Assembly: GCA_905221605.1 (NCBI GenBank)
Contig: CAJNDS010002234.1
Span: forward strand, 272,849-336,848
Length of the DNA stretch: 64,000 nucleotides
From: Symbiodinium natans
Lineage: Eukaryota; Sar; Dinophyceae; Suessiales; Symbiodiniaceae
Reading direction: 5' to 3'
Shown in pieces: positions 19,733 through 30,215 of this stretch. The notes beneath the pieces were generated by a model. The model saw nothing but the letters and a program-made list of their open reading frames with translations. It was not told where the DNA came from and ran no database searches. The translations under genes were made by a program, and so were the position numbers. Within the stretch, counting starts at the first letter, position 1. The number at the start of each line of letters is the position of its first letter.

Positions 19733-20092
19733 GTGCTTCAGGACATGAGTTTGGAGGTTACAGCGCCAAGGGTCTCAGGATTCTTCCTTGAAATCTGCCT
19801 ACAACCCCGAAACCTCCCCGAAAACGGAGCATACAAAAGGGGGGAAGACCGGAAGACCAAAAGCTCCGATGTCGAAGGCCATGGAGTGCCAACCTTCCCC
19901 TGCAAAGTGTCAGCCACTTACACTTTGCAGGACTACACGCTGCAGCTGTCACTCTTCCAAGTTGCGCAGGCCGGCCCTCAAGTTCAGGAGTCCAGGAACA
20001 GATGTTCAGCGCTAGTAGTTTCAGCTCGGGGAGCTTTGATTAAGCTGTCACAAACTTGCAGAATCTCTAGCTCATGGCGACTTAATCTCTAA
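19733..20092 (+). CDS. 119-codon ORF, unknown protein
   Basis: The longest segment free of repeats in this part. The second half (GVPTFPCKVSATYTLQDYTL, QLSLFQVAQAGPQVQESRN) follows a TTTGCAG acceptor and is the most protein-like. The first half may be intron. Confidence 0.4.
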   Translation: MLQDMSLEVTAPRVSGFFLEICLQPRNLPENGAYKRGEDRKTKSSDVEGHGVPTFPCKVSATYTLQDYTLQLSLFQVAQAGPQVQESRNRCSALVVSARGALIKLSQTCRISSSWRLNL

Positions 20093-20291
20093 GTAAGCTT
20101 CACAACAGCACCCCGCATGTTGTGGACGTGTGCTGGTTGGATGTGGGCACCTACATCACGCAGTGCCCTCTCCTTCCATGTCTGGAACTAGGAAGAAGTG
20201 CAGCCTGCAAGGTGCCAGTTCACAATGCAAAACTCCAAGCCCCTAAACCAAAGCCCTAAAGCAACTAAACCACTAAGCCCTACAGCAGCAG

Positions 20292-20549
20292 GTCTACTCC
20301 ATGTCCGCTTTCTTCGGATATGCCTTGCGGCAAGCGGAGCTGCCGGGAGCCCAGGGACAGAGGACGCTATGGGTCATTTTTTTGTTTGGAGGGGTTTCGG
20401 GTTTTAGGCTTTGGCCTTTGGGGCTGGCACGCTTTTTGGCGGTGTTGCAAGCTTCGTATATGCTAAGAACCAAGGCGTGGATCATGTTGTCTGCGGCAAG
20501 CTTGCATCACATCTTGCAGTTCATACAGCATCAAACCCTAAAGGCCTAA
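20292..20549 (+). CDS. Exon pair, unknown protein
   Basis: VYSMSAFFGYALRQAELPGA follows TACAGCAG. G-rich degenerate repeat (GGGGTTTCGGGTTTTAGG) comes next. A second open segment at 20448-20535 (FVYAKNQGVDHVVCGKLASH) is preceded by GTTGCAAG. Confidence 0.4.
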   Translation, partial: VYSMSAFFGYALRQAELPGAQGQRTLWVIFLFGGVSGFRLWPLGLARFLAVLQASYMLRTKAWIMLSAASLHHILQFIQHQTLKA

Positions 20550-20716
20550 GGCCTAAACACTGAAATTCCCACTCAAGCCTACCTAGTTCGAGGCTCTCAC
20601 CTGTAATCTTCTTTGGACTGCAAGGCGCTATGGCTTGGAGAAAGCCGCTGGTGATGCGGAGGCTTTTGGACTTTCGCCACGTTCTTGTAATGGAACTTAG
20701 GCTCAGTCACCATACT

Positions 20717-21535
20717 ACTGTCTCGGACAAGATAACTGACTTGTTGGCAAGAGTTGTTGCTGGAATGGCTTTTGGGAAGAATGTCGGAGATGTACCTTTG
20801 GCAGATTCAAGCCTAAGCTCTCCTCTTGCTCGGGTGTGGCCAAGCGCCAAAGAGCAGAAATGCCGCGTTTTTCAAGTTAAACTTGAAAAATACCATATTT
20901 CGGACTTTCTGCCCCCATCCTGGCCCCTCACACACGGCCCTCAGTTGACTGTGGTCAGCCGTGACTATAGAGACCAGAGTTTCCGAAAACTTGCCAGTCT
21001 CCAGACTGTCTCGGACAAGATAATTTACTGACTTGTTGGCAAGAGTTGTTGCTGGAATGGCTTTTGGGAAGAATGTCGGAGATGTACCTTTGGCAGATTC
21101 AAGCCTAAGCTCTCCTCTTGCTCGGGTGTGGCCAAGCGCCAAAGAGCAGAAATGCCGCGTTTTTCAAGTTTCAAATTCGTTTCCGTAGTTTCAAATTAGT
21201 TTCAAAAATAGTTTCAAAATCCAGTTGCAAAATCGCTGTTAAGGGGAAACTGCATTTTTCTATGCGCAATTCAAAAAATGAAGGAATCTCAGAGGTTCCT
21301 GGTTTTCAAAAAGCGCGGATAGAAATTGTAGTTCCCCCTTAACAGCGATTTTGCAACTGGATTTTGAAACTAATTTGAAACTGATTGGAAACTAATTTGA
21401 AACTATAGAAACAATTTGAAACTTGAAAAATACCATATTTCGGACTTTCTGCCTCACACACGGCCCTCAGTTGACTGTGGTCAGCCGTGACTATAGAGAC
21501 CAGAGTTTCCGAAAACTTGCCAGTCTCCAGACTGT
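20717..21535. repeat. Direct duplication, second copy with a nested hairpin
   Basis: Copy 1 is 20717-21004 and copy 2 is 21005-21535; both run from ACTGTCTCGGACAAGATA to TTGCCAGTCTCCAGACTGT. Copy 2 holds about 250 extra bases (about 21161-21430) where copy 1 has only TTTTTCAAGTTAAACTTGAAAAA. The extra segment has arms of about 90 bp, including AATCCAGTTGCAAAATCGCT and its complement. Long ORFs here are probably not genes. Confidence 0.8.
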
Positions 21536-21769
21536 TGATGGACGAAATCCTGCATCACTTTTATTATGCAGGTCATCCCTTCCAAACCCTGAATCTTAAC
21601 ATTGCTGTCCTTGCAATGCTTCGAAGTTGCATGTGTGTGAATGACCGAAATCCTGCATCACCCATATGCGCACGCAACATTGAAATTCGAGGGGCGTGGG
21701 GAGCTCGATTACCAACCGTCGCACACGTGTAACATAGGGGGTCATGCAAGATTTTGTCCATCAACAGTA
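21535..21769. mobile_element. Short element with terminal inverted repeats
   Basis: CTGTTGATGGACGAAATCCTGC at the left matches, inverted, GCAAGATTTTGTCCATCAACAG at the right. The interior repeats CGAAATCCTGCATCACC. From 21900 to 22110 only degenerate CCCTAA/CCCTGA units are seen. Confidence 0.6.
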
Positions 21770-22338
21770 TGAATACGTTTCTATGTGCTTCAATGCAATT
21801 TTGGAATAACGAACATTGCTGAACAAACCCCCCAAACCATAAACCCTGAACCGTTTTGTGGGCAAAACCCGAACACACCCTAAGCAAACCCTAAAACAAC
21901 CAAAAACCGCAAACCCTAAAACGCCCTAAGACGCTAGCCAATAATTGTAGTCTACTGGCTCTCACGGTAGGGTTTCGGGTTAACAGCTTAGGGGACCGAA
22001 ACACCCTAAACCCTAAACCGAAACCCTAAGCCTAAACCCTAAGCCCTAAGCCCCAAGCCCTGAGCCCTGAGCCCTAAGCCCTAAGCCCAAGTACAGGCTC
22101 TGCTTCGCAAGCTTGGCTGCAACACAGGGACGGTAGCATGCGCTGGAGTTGGTATGCAACAGAGGCGCAACGGACATGTGGTCATTGCTCTAAGTTAGAG
22201 CCCCGAGATGGGCTACTTATTATAAGGCGGCCCCTAATATTTCGGGTACCCCAATCAGAGACTCATGCAGTTCTACCCGAGCTTGCATCGAAAGACAGCT
22301 GCGGAACATTGGATTTTTTTTTGACTTCGCTGCGTGCC

Positions 22339-23905
22339 ATGGCCATCCGGGTCGATGTGGTCCTCCTAAGTGGCCAAACGGCATCCATCACCATGCAACC
22401 GGATGATATCATAAACGATGTGAAGCTTGCAGCCCAAGCGAAGATGCAGGTTGGTTTGCATGCCTTGTTTGGCCAAAGCGGTGAGCTTCTGGAGGATTGG
22501 TGGTGCGCGAAGCGCTCGTGCCTGCGGGATGGCGACATGGTCAACGCCAGCGTGAGGCGCCCCACGCTCGCGTCAAGCAAGAAAAACCCTGCCTTCGCCC
22601 TTATCCGCACGGATGGCTCTGTGGAAACATGGGGTGAAGCAGAAGCCGGGGGCAACAGCGACAGTGCTGAAGAAAAGCTGCAAGACGTGCGCAGAATCTG
22701 TGCATCGTCTGGTGCCTTTGCTGCCGTTCTCTCTGACGGCCGTGTGGTGACTTGGGGGGCCTTCTTCTGTGGCGGGCACTGCAGCGCAGCAGTGCAGCGC
22801 CAACTCACTGAGGTTCGTGACTTGCAAGCTTCCTATCGCGCCTTCGCAGCCCTCAGGGAAGACGGAAGCGTAGTAACTTGGGGAGATGTGGCCTTCGGGG
22901 GAGATAGCAGCGACGTGGAAGATCAACTCAGGGGAGTGCACCAAATCCGATCAGCACGGCGAGCCTTTGCAGCCATCCGTGCGGATGGCAGCGTCGTGAC
23001 CTGGGGCGATCCGGACACCGGTGGCGACTCAACGGAGGTGCAGGACCAGCTCCGAAACGTTCGGCACCTTTGCGCCACAGAGCATGCCTTCGCGGCGCTT
23101 CGGGCAGATGGGACGGTCGTGTCATGGGGTAAGGCGATGTATGGAGGGGACAGCAGCCAAGTCCAGGGCCAGCTGAGGCACGTACAGCAGCTGGCGGCCT
23201 CCTACCGCGCCTTTGCCGCAGTCTTGGCCGACGGCCGTGTGGTGACCTGGGGCGATCCCAACTCGGGGGGGTATAGCGGGGATGTCTGCGAGAAGCTCCA
23301 GAAGGTGCACCGTATTGAGGCCACCGCCGGTGCCTTCGCAGCCATCCGGGCAGATGGGCGGGTGATCACCTGGGGAAGTCCAGATTTGGGTGGCAACAGT
23401 GTTGCGGTCCAGGAGGATCTTGAGGGTGTCTACCGGATCGATGCCGCCGAATCGGCTTTCGCCGCCACCTGCCTGGACGGACATGTCGTGACCTGGGGCA
23501 ACCCAGAGCCCTTCGGCTTAGGGGAGAAGCTGGGGTTAGAGGGCTTTAAATTGCAGAGTGCGACATGGCGAAGAAGCTTGGGTCTGAGCATCTACACTCT
23601 ACACCCTAAGAAGTAACCTTCAACCAAACAAGTTCAATCTGAACCCTACAGACCCTCAGCCCGTTTGAAATCAGGTCTCAAGTTAGCAGTGATGATGCAT
23701 CGCTGACATGTTTTGCTGAGAAAGGGCAAAAGTCACCTGAACCTTCCAAGCCCTACACACGCACCCTTAGCCGAGGCACGGGGGAGACTGCCGCAGTGTC
23801 CAGAACCAGCTCCTCGATGTGCGCCAAGTCCGCGGTTCCCGCTCGGGCTTCGCGGCCCTCCTGGCAGATGACAGCGTCGTGAAATGGGGGGCCGGCCATG
23901 ACTGA
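22339..23905 (+). CDS. Ubiquitin-like plus RCC1-repeat protein
   Basis: The start chosen is MAIRVDVVLLSGQTASITMQ, where a beta-grasp, ubiquitin-like segment of about 75 residues begins; an open frame extends upstream to 22138 but has no such character. Eight RCC1-type repeats of about 41 residues follow, each with AFAA-[LIV]-ADG-x-VVTWG and a GGDS-x-x-VQ-x-QL loop. The + frame runs on to 23616, but its tail is not repeat-like. A ninth repeat (GDCRSVQNQLLDVRQVRGSR, SGFAALLADDSVVKWG) lies at 23783-23905 with a stop. Splicing a GC donor at 23508 to the acceptor CCCTTAG at 23770 joins them in frame. Such repeats form beta-propellers in RCC1 and HERC proteins; no HECT domain is seen. The intron is an inference. 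Confidence 0.8.
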
Positions 23906-24121
23906 GGGAGCGACTGCAGTTCAGAGCAGGGCTCCCCACAGTATCCCAGTCCCAGTCACTTTTGTGTTGCATTTGATTTTAATCTGAGTGGGCTTTGTCA
24001 CTGGCCTCGAGCCCAAAGCCTTCAGCACTTTAGAACTGACCGTCGAAACGACCGTCTGCTTTACCACATATTGTGGCAGAAGAAAGCCCTCCGTGCCTCA
24101 GGAAGCGCGAGTTAGCTTCAG

Positions 24122-24280
24122 ACAAGTATAGCCAGGCAGCCCGTTCACATGTCTGAGTGGTATGTCCTATTTAGGGAAAAACCCCACGAGGTAGTCAGTG
24201 CTCTTTCATCCCAGGTGTTGAAGTCGCACTTCCTTGGACACCTTTCTGTTTTCCAGTTCAAGGCCAAGGGCCATGGATGA
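24122..24280 (+). CDS. Terminal exon or small ORF, unknown protein
   Basis: After TAGCTTCAG the frame encodes TSIARQPVHMSEWYVLFREK, PHEVVSALSSQVLKSHFLGH, LSVFQFKAKGHG and TGA. Composition is strongly protein-like and no repeat interrupts it. Confidence 0.55.
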   Translation, partial: TSIARQPVHMSEWYVLFREKPHEVVSALSSQVLKSHFLGHLSVFQFKAKGHG

Positions 24281-24289
24281 AGCAGCCCG

Positions 24290-24870
24290 ATGCTGGCAGT
24301 CTCCTTTCAAGAGGACAGTGTCAGCGGACGCTTCAACGATTTTCGTCTTCGGCAACTGCGCCCGAATACATCTAAACAACCACGGAAACGCCGGGGACCC
24401 GAACTCCCAAGCCTTGCACTGTCTCCCAAGACCGAAAGCCAAAGGACCCTAAAGAAAGACATCAAGCGGTTTTTCACCTACTTTCCTTCATCTCCCAACA
24501 CGTGGTGGATGAGTCAGACGAAGAAGGGGGCAACCTTGAAGGAGCCAAGTTTAGATGATCCCCGCAGTTGCTGTTCAGCTACACCATGCCATGACCGCGG
24601 TGCCAGACCGTCCGACATGGCCCTCGCGACATGAGAGTCCGTTCGGGCATGACAGACCTTGGAGCGTCTTTCCGGCAAAGGTGGCGGGAATGGATGATCC
24701 GAGTGTGCGCTGCTCATGGAAAAAGCCTCGATCCCTGTGCTCGTTCCCATGATAGTCGACATCTTGGTGAGTTGCGCGCGGATCCTGTGAGAGAGAAGGT
24801 TAGGCTGTCCTCAGAAGACTCTGCAGCAAGCTTTCTCCGCTGCAATCCGTGCGGAAGGCAGCAACGTTGA
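24290..24870 (+). CDS. Overlapping ORFs in a repeat-free stretch
   Basis: Frames 24290-24634 (RFNDFRLRQLRPNTSKQPRK), about 24560-24750 (TAVPDRPTWPSRHESPFGHD) and 24631-24870 (GASFRQRWREWMIRVCAAHG) all look protein-like and overlap. They may be exons of one gene whose junctions I cannot place. The stretch lacks telomeric units, unlike its surroundings. Confidence 0.4.
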
Positions 24871-25203
24871 GCGACTATGTGACGAGTCTGGACTCGGAGG
24901 CGTCGGCTTCTCATGCCCACGAACTTAGACGACGGACAAGTTGAAGCTGGTGGCTGCAAGCACATTCGGTCCTGAACTATGGGGTACCAAGATTATTGTA
25001 CTTGCAAAGACACACCAGGGCCAACATAATTGTAGATCAACCCGCAATGAGGACGAACGCGTGTTCAGGCCCTTTCTTTGTGTATTTAGAGTTAAGCTGT
25101 AGGGTTTGCTGGTTTACAAGCTTACCGACTGTGTGCTCATGTTCGAGCCCGAAGTAGTTAGTAGGGTCCATGCGCGCAAACCCAGAGACCCTTGCCTGGA
25201 GAG

Positions 25204-25537
25204 GTCCTCCTCATGTCTGCGCGCATGACGCTGGAGGCCCAGCAGGCCATGAAGCAGCAGGCCTGTCTGGATCCTCTGACCCTAAACCCTAAACCCTGTA
25301 AACATGGCGATAACACGAACTCCAAGTCCGAATATGGGAGTTTGCGATATTTGGGGGTACCTTATGGGGGTCCCTATTCTGAGGGGGTCCTACTATTTGG
25401 GGGGTCCATATAAGGGCCCCTTGTTATCGTAAACCCCTATATTAGAAACCCACAAGGCTGAAACATTGAATCCCGAAGAGCAAAGTTGCTCCGCAGGTGA
25501 CCGAACTCTGTGGCGAGCCAGACGAGCTCTGGCAGAG
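25204..25537 (+). CDS. Two exons of an unknown gene
   Basis: Exon 25204-25260 encodes VLLMSARMTLEAQQAMKQQ with a GC donor (GCCTGTCTGG). Exon 25497-25537 (acceptor TCCGCAG, donor GTGTGGTG) encodes VTELCGEPDELWQ plus a split codon. A family 2 element (25334-25440) lies in the intervening intron, and another (25553-25645) in the following one. Whether the two exons join directly is not proven. Confidence 0.55.
25334..25440. mobile_element. Family 2 inverted-repeat element
   Basis: ATGGGAGTTTGCGATATTTG at the left pairs with TTATCGTAAACCCCTAT at the right. The centre carries GGTCCTACTATTTGGGGGGT, diagnostic of the family. Confidence 0.7.
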
Positions 25538-25552
25538 GTGTGGTGTAAGGGT

Positions 25553-25645
25553 ATGGGGGGGGTTTCCGAAATGAGAGGTCCTTATTATAAGGGGTCCTAC
25601 TATTTGGGGGTCTATGTCGGGTCCCCTATATTCGTGAACCCCGTA
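25553..25645. mobile_element. Family 2 inverted-repeat element
   Basis: GGGGGGTTTCCGAAATGAGA at the left, GTCCTACTATTTGGGGGTCT in the centre and ATTCGTGAACCCCGTAT at the right. It begins 15 bp after the GT donor of the exon at 25497. From 25650 to 26100 I see only repeat debris and a CACT microsatellite at 26049-26092. Confidence 0.7.
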
Positions 25646-26121
25646 TGGGTTTTCGGGGGTTTGGGGAGGGTAAAAGGGTCGGAACAAGTACTACTAGTAT
25701 TCCCTTGTGGCCCTTTTATATTTAGAATACAAGAACTACCAAAATTATGGGCCCTATTTCACCCTAAACCCTAGCACCCTTGTTGCACCCTTTCTGAACG
25801 AGGTCTCTCTCAACACCCCAACACCCCAAGTTTGGTGGTTAGGGTCTAGGGCTTGGGTCAGTAAGTACCATAGCTAAGGTTATACTATATACGTTACCTT
25901 CTCTGTAACCCTACGTGCTTATAGATACCCATGAACCTCCAAGCATGAGCCCCTCAACTCATGCCATCACCGCGTCGAGCTGCCGAACTCAGCATGGGCA
26001 CGAGGGGGGGGGGAGATGGTGTAGGTCGCAGTAGCACTGTGGACCACTTCAATCACTCACTCACTCGCACTCACTCACTCACTCACTCACACGAGTAAGA
26101 ACTGCACCCTCGGTTCACGCG

Positions 26122-26382
26122 ATGATGTCATTCGGGGACCAGGGTGCGGCACAAGGCTTGGGTTACGAGAGACAGCGGAGAAGGGAACGGGGTGCGGGGT
26201 GCGGTGCACGATCCGGGTCTGCGGTTATGCTGAAGGAAACAGCAGGGAGGCAAGAGGGGTTATTGAAGAGAGACAGTGATCATTCCACTAAGACACTAAG
26301 AGGCGCATCGCAAAATCAGCTCTTCGAAGCAATTCAATCCAGAAATTTCAGCACCTCTGCAGAAAAAAAAAACTGTTATTAA
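26122..26382 (+). CDS. 86-codon ORF, basic
   Basis: The ATG-initiated frame contains RQRRRERGAGCGARSGSAVM and KTLRGASQNQLFEAIQSRNF. No splice borders are obvious. Nothing convincing lies in 26400-26660. Confidence 0.3.
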   Translation: MMSFGDQGAAQGLGYERQRRRERGAGCGARSGSAVMLKETAGRQEGLLKRDSDHSTKTLRGASQNQLFEAIQSRNFSTSAEKKNCY

Positions 26383-26668
26383 GTTCAGCTGCTTAAAGAG
26401 CTTCAAGAATCTACTCACTCATGCCACCTCTTGAAGGCAGACTCTGCGAGACTGACGGCGCAAGACTATACCCTAATTTACGTAACTCATTCCGGCGAGG
26501 TTTCCCGTATCATTTAACAATTCTGACATACGTGAAAGAAGTTCACAGATCAGATCTTCCGTTTACAGGTGTCTAGGACCCAGAGTGGTCTATTTTGTCT
26601 GCCTTTTTCTGAGGGTCAAGTTTCCCGAGCGAGGGTTCCCTGTCTATTCCTAGTTTCTGAGATAGCAG

Positions 26669-26842
26669 ATGAGAGCACCAGTTATGAAGATCCATCGCCG
26701 GTCGAGGCTCATTGACGCGGTGGGCCCTTCGTCGGATTCGGACGAAGACCTGACGAGACTAAGGCTCCTGCAGATCATGCTGCCTCAAAATCCTGGTAGC
26801 CCAGTGGTACCGTTTCCTGTTTTGGGTTCCCTTATAAAGTAA
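26669..26842 (+). CDS. First exon with acidic SDSDED motif
   Basis: ATG follows AGATAGCAG directly, which would suit a trans-splicing acceptor. The frame encodes MRAPVMKIHRRSRLIDAVGP and SSDSDEDLTRLRLLQ. Compare INDDIDAMGPLSDSDSDMQ at 42904. The exon end is unclear; the frame stays open to a TAA at about 26840. Confidence 0.5.
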   Translation: MRAPVMKIHRRSRLIDAVGPSSDSDEDLTRLRLLQIMLPQNPGSPVVPFPVLGSLIK

Positions 26843-26895
26843 GCAAGCCAAAAAAGGGTACCCTTACCATAGCATGGTTACTGCATGCTGAGCGA

Positions 26896-27324
26896 GTGAA
26901 AAGCGCGGTTCGTTCGAAGACAATAGTTGCCAGGGTCCCTCGGTGCACAGTTGCGCAGGTACGCAGTTCTTGTATGCATGGGAAACAGACCAGCCTGTCA
27001 AGGTTTCTTTCCAGATCTTTACCCACGCATTTAATCGGAATAGCAGTCGCAGTGAGGCAGGCCATCGCCAACGGCAAGGCGCGTCGGTGCTGCGTATGCC
27101 GGTTGTTGTGCATATGTGAGAGTCTTGTAAATCAGGATTCCAATCCAGGTGCCAGTCTTTCAACTAACGTCTTTGCCACCGTTACGAGTGCGGCTCTTGG
27201 CCTTATTTCGACAAATGCATGCACCACGGTTGCCGCCACCAAGCTGTTGACAATGCACCATCAGATGTTGCCTAGGCAGCTGGGAATAGTTAGTCTAAGC
27301 TGTGCCCTAAACCCTATACCCTAA
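26896..27324 (+). CDS. 142-codon ORF, possible secreted or membrane protein
   Basis: It contains SLPTHLIGIAVAVRQAIANG and NVFATVTSAALGLISTNACT. A competing frame after TCTTTCCAG (FTHAFNRNSSRSEAGHRQRQ) and a 93-codon antisense frame are also open, so the call is weak. Confidence 0.35.
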   Translation: MKSAVRSKTIVARVPRCTVAQVRSSCMHGKQTSLSRFLSRSLPTHLIGIAVAVRQAIANGKARRCCVCRLLCICESLVNQDSNPGASLSTNVFATVTSAALGLISTNACTTVAATKLLTMHHQMLPRQLGIVSLSCALNPIP

Positions 27325-27421
27325 ACCCTAAACTTTTTAATTATTGTACGTAATTATTGTACGGAATTAAGGTTGTCCAGCATATTCTGCAGCATATTCT
27401 TGTGCGATTTTGTGGTGGCAG

Positions 27422-27497
27422 GTCGAGTCTGTGCCCGTCAGCGTTTCATCGCTGCGTCACATCGCCTTGGAGGGTGTGGCCCTTCCGGCATGCATTG
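27422..27497 (+). CDS. Exon with AG acceptor and GT donor
   Basis: Acceptor GGTGGCAG, donor GTTGTTATTTG. The exon encodes VESVPVSVSSLRHIALEGVA, LPACI. T-rich sequence follows. A further open stretch at 27640-27781 (SLCTLYLLRPKRRQHADFNS) may be another exon. Confidence 0.45.
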
Positions 27498-27989
27498 GTT
27501 GTTATTTGTATTTTGTTATTCAGAATATTATATTTTCAGAGCTTTTTTGTATTAGTATCAGTAGTGTTATCATTATCGTGAGTATTTTTATTATTGCTAT
27601 ATATTGGTTGTCTAACTTCCCTGAATTTGTTACATTGCCCCATGTTTTCAAGCTGTCCCTCTGCACACTGTACTTGCTCCGCCCGAAGCGAAGACAGCAT
27701 GCCGACTTCAACAGTCTACCATGCAATTCCCAAAGCTTCCGACTGTATCCCCTCCAAGCCCAAGGTTTCTTGAGCCCCTAGGACCCTAAACCTTCAGGGC
27801 TCGAGTGTGTTAGGATGTAGCCCCAAAGCCGTAAAACCATGGCAGGCTCTTGGATTCCTGCTTTCCAGGGCAGAGGTGCCCCGGCCAAGAACCACTGTTT
27901 GGGGTTCAGGGTCAGGGTGGAGGCAATATCTCGACCTTCTGGTATACCTGCTCCTCACGGTTCAGAAATGTAGGTGGATATACATGTAT

Positions 27990-27991
27990 AG

Positions 27992-28022
<31 letters not shown>
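27990..28022. repeat. TA microsatellite
   Basis: About 14 TA units just before the acceptor of the exon at 28029. Confidence 0.9.
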
Positions 28023-28028
28023 CTCCAG

Positions 28029-28180
28029 AGACCCCAGTTCCAGGCATGGGAAAACGTCGAATCTCTCACAGAGTCGAGAGTTTACAGCTATTGGGCAGGT
28101 TCAGGTGCAGAGCTACGGGTTGGTTGGCATTGGTTGTGAGTCCTTTTACAGTGGAAGTTGGCGTTCCTTGGTACCCACCA
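28029..28180 (+). CDS. Two small exons, unknown protein
   Basis: Exon 28029-28098 (acceptor ACTCCAG, donor GTTCAGG) encodes either PQFQAWENVESLTESRVYSY or TPVPGMGKRRISHRVESLQL. The segment at about 28111-28180 encodes SYGLVGIGCESFYSGSWRSL. The donor-acceptor gap of only 12 bp means they are not simply joined. Confidence 0.4.
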
Positions 28181-28271
28181 AACCCCCCCTACAACCCCCC
28201 TACCAGCTCTTTCTGGTTGACATACTAGGGTCGTGAGGTGTCCCTAATGGTTCGTATGGGGGTGGAGGGGC

Positions 28272-28523
28272 GTGGAGCAAGCAGACTACGTGCCTGTACC
28301 CTGCCGGGTCAAGCCGAGGAACCCATTTCCCAGTTTCAAAAACCTCAAAAAAATTAGCGATTTTCATTCGGGGTCCATAGGGAGGCGAACTCAGGGTATT
28401 CGGCTCTCTGCGGGTTTGCCTGGGTTTCGGGATGATGTGTCGTGTTCAGAGTTTTTGGACTTTGCGGCCGCTAAGACAGCTTCCATGACAGGTGGCTTGC
28501 ACACAACCATACACATGAAGTGA
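28272..28523 (+). CDS. 83-codon ORF
   Basis: Contains ADYVPVPCRVKPRNPFPSFK and CSEFLDFAAAKTASMTGGLH. A GT donor follows TCCATGACAG, so the last part may be intron. Confidence 0.4.
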   Translation: MEQADYVPVPCRVKPRNPFPSFKNLKKISDFHSGSIGRRTQGIRLSAGLPGFRDDVSCSEFLDFAAAKTASMTGGLHTTIHMK

Positions 28524-28562
28524 GCCTGCCCCGATGCTCAACGCGTTCAAGAAAGCGTAGTC

Positions 28563-28690
28563 ATGGTGAAAAATTGCGATGCCACTTCCCCATGCCTATT
28601 TTGCCATGGTAAGACTCCCCATGTTCGAAGGCGAATTCTTCGCAGGAGCTGACGTTCGCACCTAGCTGGTGGCTGAGAGAACGTGTGAGG
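28563..28690 (+). CDS. ATG exon with GT donor, plus following exon
   Basis: MVKNCDATSPCLFCH (28563-28608) ends at the donor GTAAGACT. After TTCGCAG the frame reads either ELTFAPSWWLRERVR or, by phase, GADVRT and a stop. Confidence 0.45.
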
Positions 28691-29194
28691 ATGCCATTGC
28701 TTCTCAGTTGGGGTTGCTACTAAACTCTTAGCCCTGAACCCTCAACAAGGGGTGACCTATGCATACACGGTACTTCGGTCTGCATGGGAGAGGCAGGGGA
28801 GTGGTTTGTCAGGCAGATTTCTGGCGCATCCTTGCTCCCAAGTCCCTTCTCCCTTTTGAATATTGTTGGGAGGAACTACCCTATTAATCAACAACTTGGT
28901 TGTATGAGAGCATGGAACCTGCTTTTCGCCTCCGTGTTCGTGTATGTATTCTTGATAGCTTAGGTTCCTTTACAAGATTCTCCTGTACCCTGAAACCTAA
29001 GACCTCAAACCCTTAAACCCTACAGCCCTGGGACCCTGGAAGCCGTGAAACACCCTAAACCCTAAACCCTAAGCCCCTCAAACCCAGTAAGACTGAGGTG
29101 GCGAGGCCCCAAGGCTGCTTGGAGCTTTCAAGAGCACCTGGGGATTTTTAGGACCCCCGCGGTTTTTGGGGGTTTCAGTTCAGGGCCCCCTAGG

Positions 29195-29275
29195 TTGGGA
29201 TGTTCCCCCTTCTACTAACAGTCCTCAATCGAGATTATAGTACTCCCCCTATAATAATCCCTATGTTTAGGACTT
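29195..29275. mobile_element. Family 1 element, right end truncated
   Basis: TTGGGATGTTCCCCCTTCTA and the centre are intact; the right arm stops after TTTAGGACTTTGCATAG. A more decayed piece (TTGGAATGTTCC...) lies at 29398-29448. Between them an open stretch, APAVVESRRVKLSSCLA (29311-29361), may be an exon. Confidence 0.6.
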
Positions 29276-29499
29276 TGCATAGCGTTTGGGTGTCCTTTTC
29301 TCTCTTGCCGAAGGCCCCTGCGGTGGTCGAATCTCGAAGGGTCAAGTTGAGTTCTTGCCTCGCAGGGTTCAGAAATGGGGGGTTTAATGGAGTTTCTGCT
29401 TGGAATGTTCCTAGCTTTCAGTTAGTAAGAGTCTCTAACAGGGGTTACTCAAGGCCTCCTAAACCTCAACCTGAGCCCCCTAATGTCCTGAACTTGAAC

Positions 29500-29690
29500 A
29501 TACATACTAGTGTATACATATATATGTATGTATCTAAACACATGAATGTATACACATACTTATGTGTGTATATATATATATGTGTGTATATGTATATATA
29601 TATATACACATACATTCACATGTATATATGCATATATCTATATCTGTATAAATATATATATATATATGTATATATACAGATATTGTTATG
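29500..29690. repeat. AT/ATAC microsatellite
   Basis: TATATA and TATACA units dominate. Tyr/Ile-rich ORFs through it are artefacts. Confidence 0.85.
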
Positions 29691-29708
29691 TATCTATTCA
29701 ATAATCCA

Positions 29709-29822
29709 GAATCGCACCCGCCACCGGGGGAGGACGAGTGGATGGCAAGCGCTACTTGGATCTCTGAGTGCAGCGGTGCCTTGGCGTGGGCCAGGTGCCC
29801 GCTGGGTGTGGAGGAGGAATGA
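29709..29822 (+). CDS. Exon-like ORF, unknown protein
   Basis: After TAATCCAG one frame encodes SHPPPGEDEWMASATWISEC, SGALAWARCPLGVEEE and TGA. A second frame (IAPATGGGRVDGKRYLDL, then stop) also looks real. Telomere-like and G-rich sequence fills 29860-30010; 30010-30210 shows no gene. Confidence 0.4.
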   Translation, partial: ESHPPPGEDEWMASATWISECSGALAWARCPLGVEEE

Positions 29823-30215
29823 GCAAAAGGGTTTGGGGTTTATGCAGCGTTTGTAGGGTTTAGGGTATGCAGGGGTTAGGATTTAGGGTTTAATGAAGGT
29901 TTAGGTTTAGGGTTTAGGGTTTAGGGTGTCCAGAGTGTTTGTCACGGGAGGGGGGGGGGGTGTTGAGGGTGATTCGGGCTACAAGGGCTTATGCGCCTTG
30001 TAGGGTTTGTAGGGCTATAGGGCTTAAAGTGCTGAATGTCGCAAGATTTGGGACGGTCTAGGACGGCAAGCTGTCTGACTTAAGCAAGGTACGGTTTTAC
30101 TTCATTTCAGTATTTGTTTGATCAGGCAAGCTTTTGGATGTTTTCGGTGACGCTGCAGCAGAACAGGTAGGGTGGGGCTTCCAAGTGTCAAGGGTGGGAT
30201 GCGCAAGTCAAGGGA

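Noticed and set aside
22263-23484. Five antisense ORFs of 64-181 codons
   Set aside because: Shadows of the RCC1-repeat gene, whose + frame shows clear repeat conservation.
29200-29856. 218-codon + ORF
   Set aside because: It crosses a family 1 element and a long AT microsatellite; only short pieces look coding.
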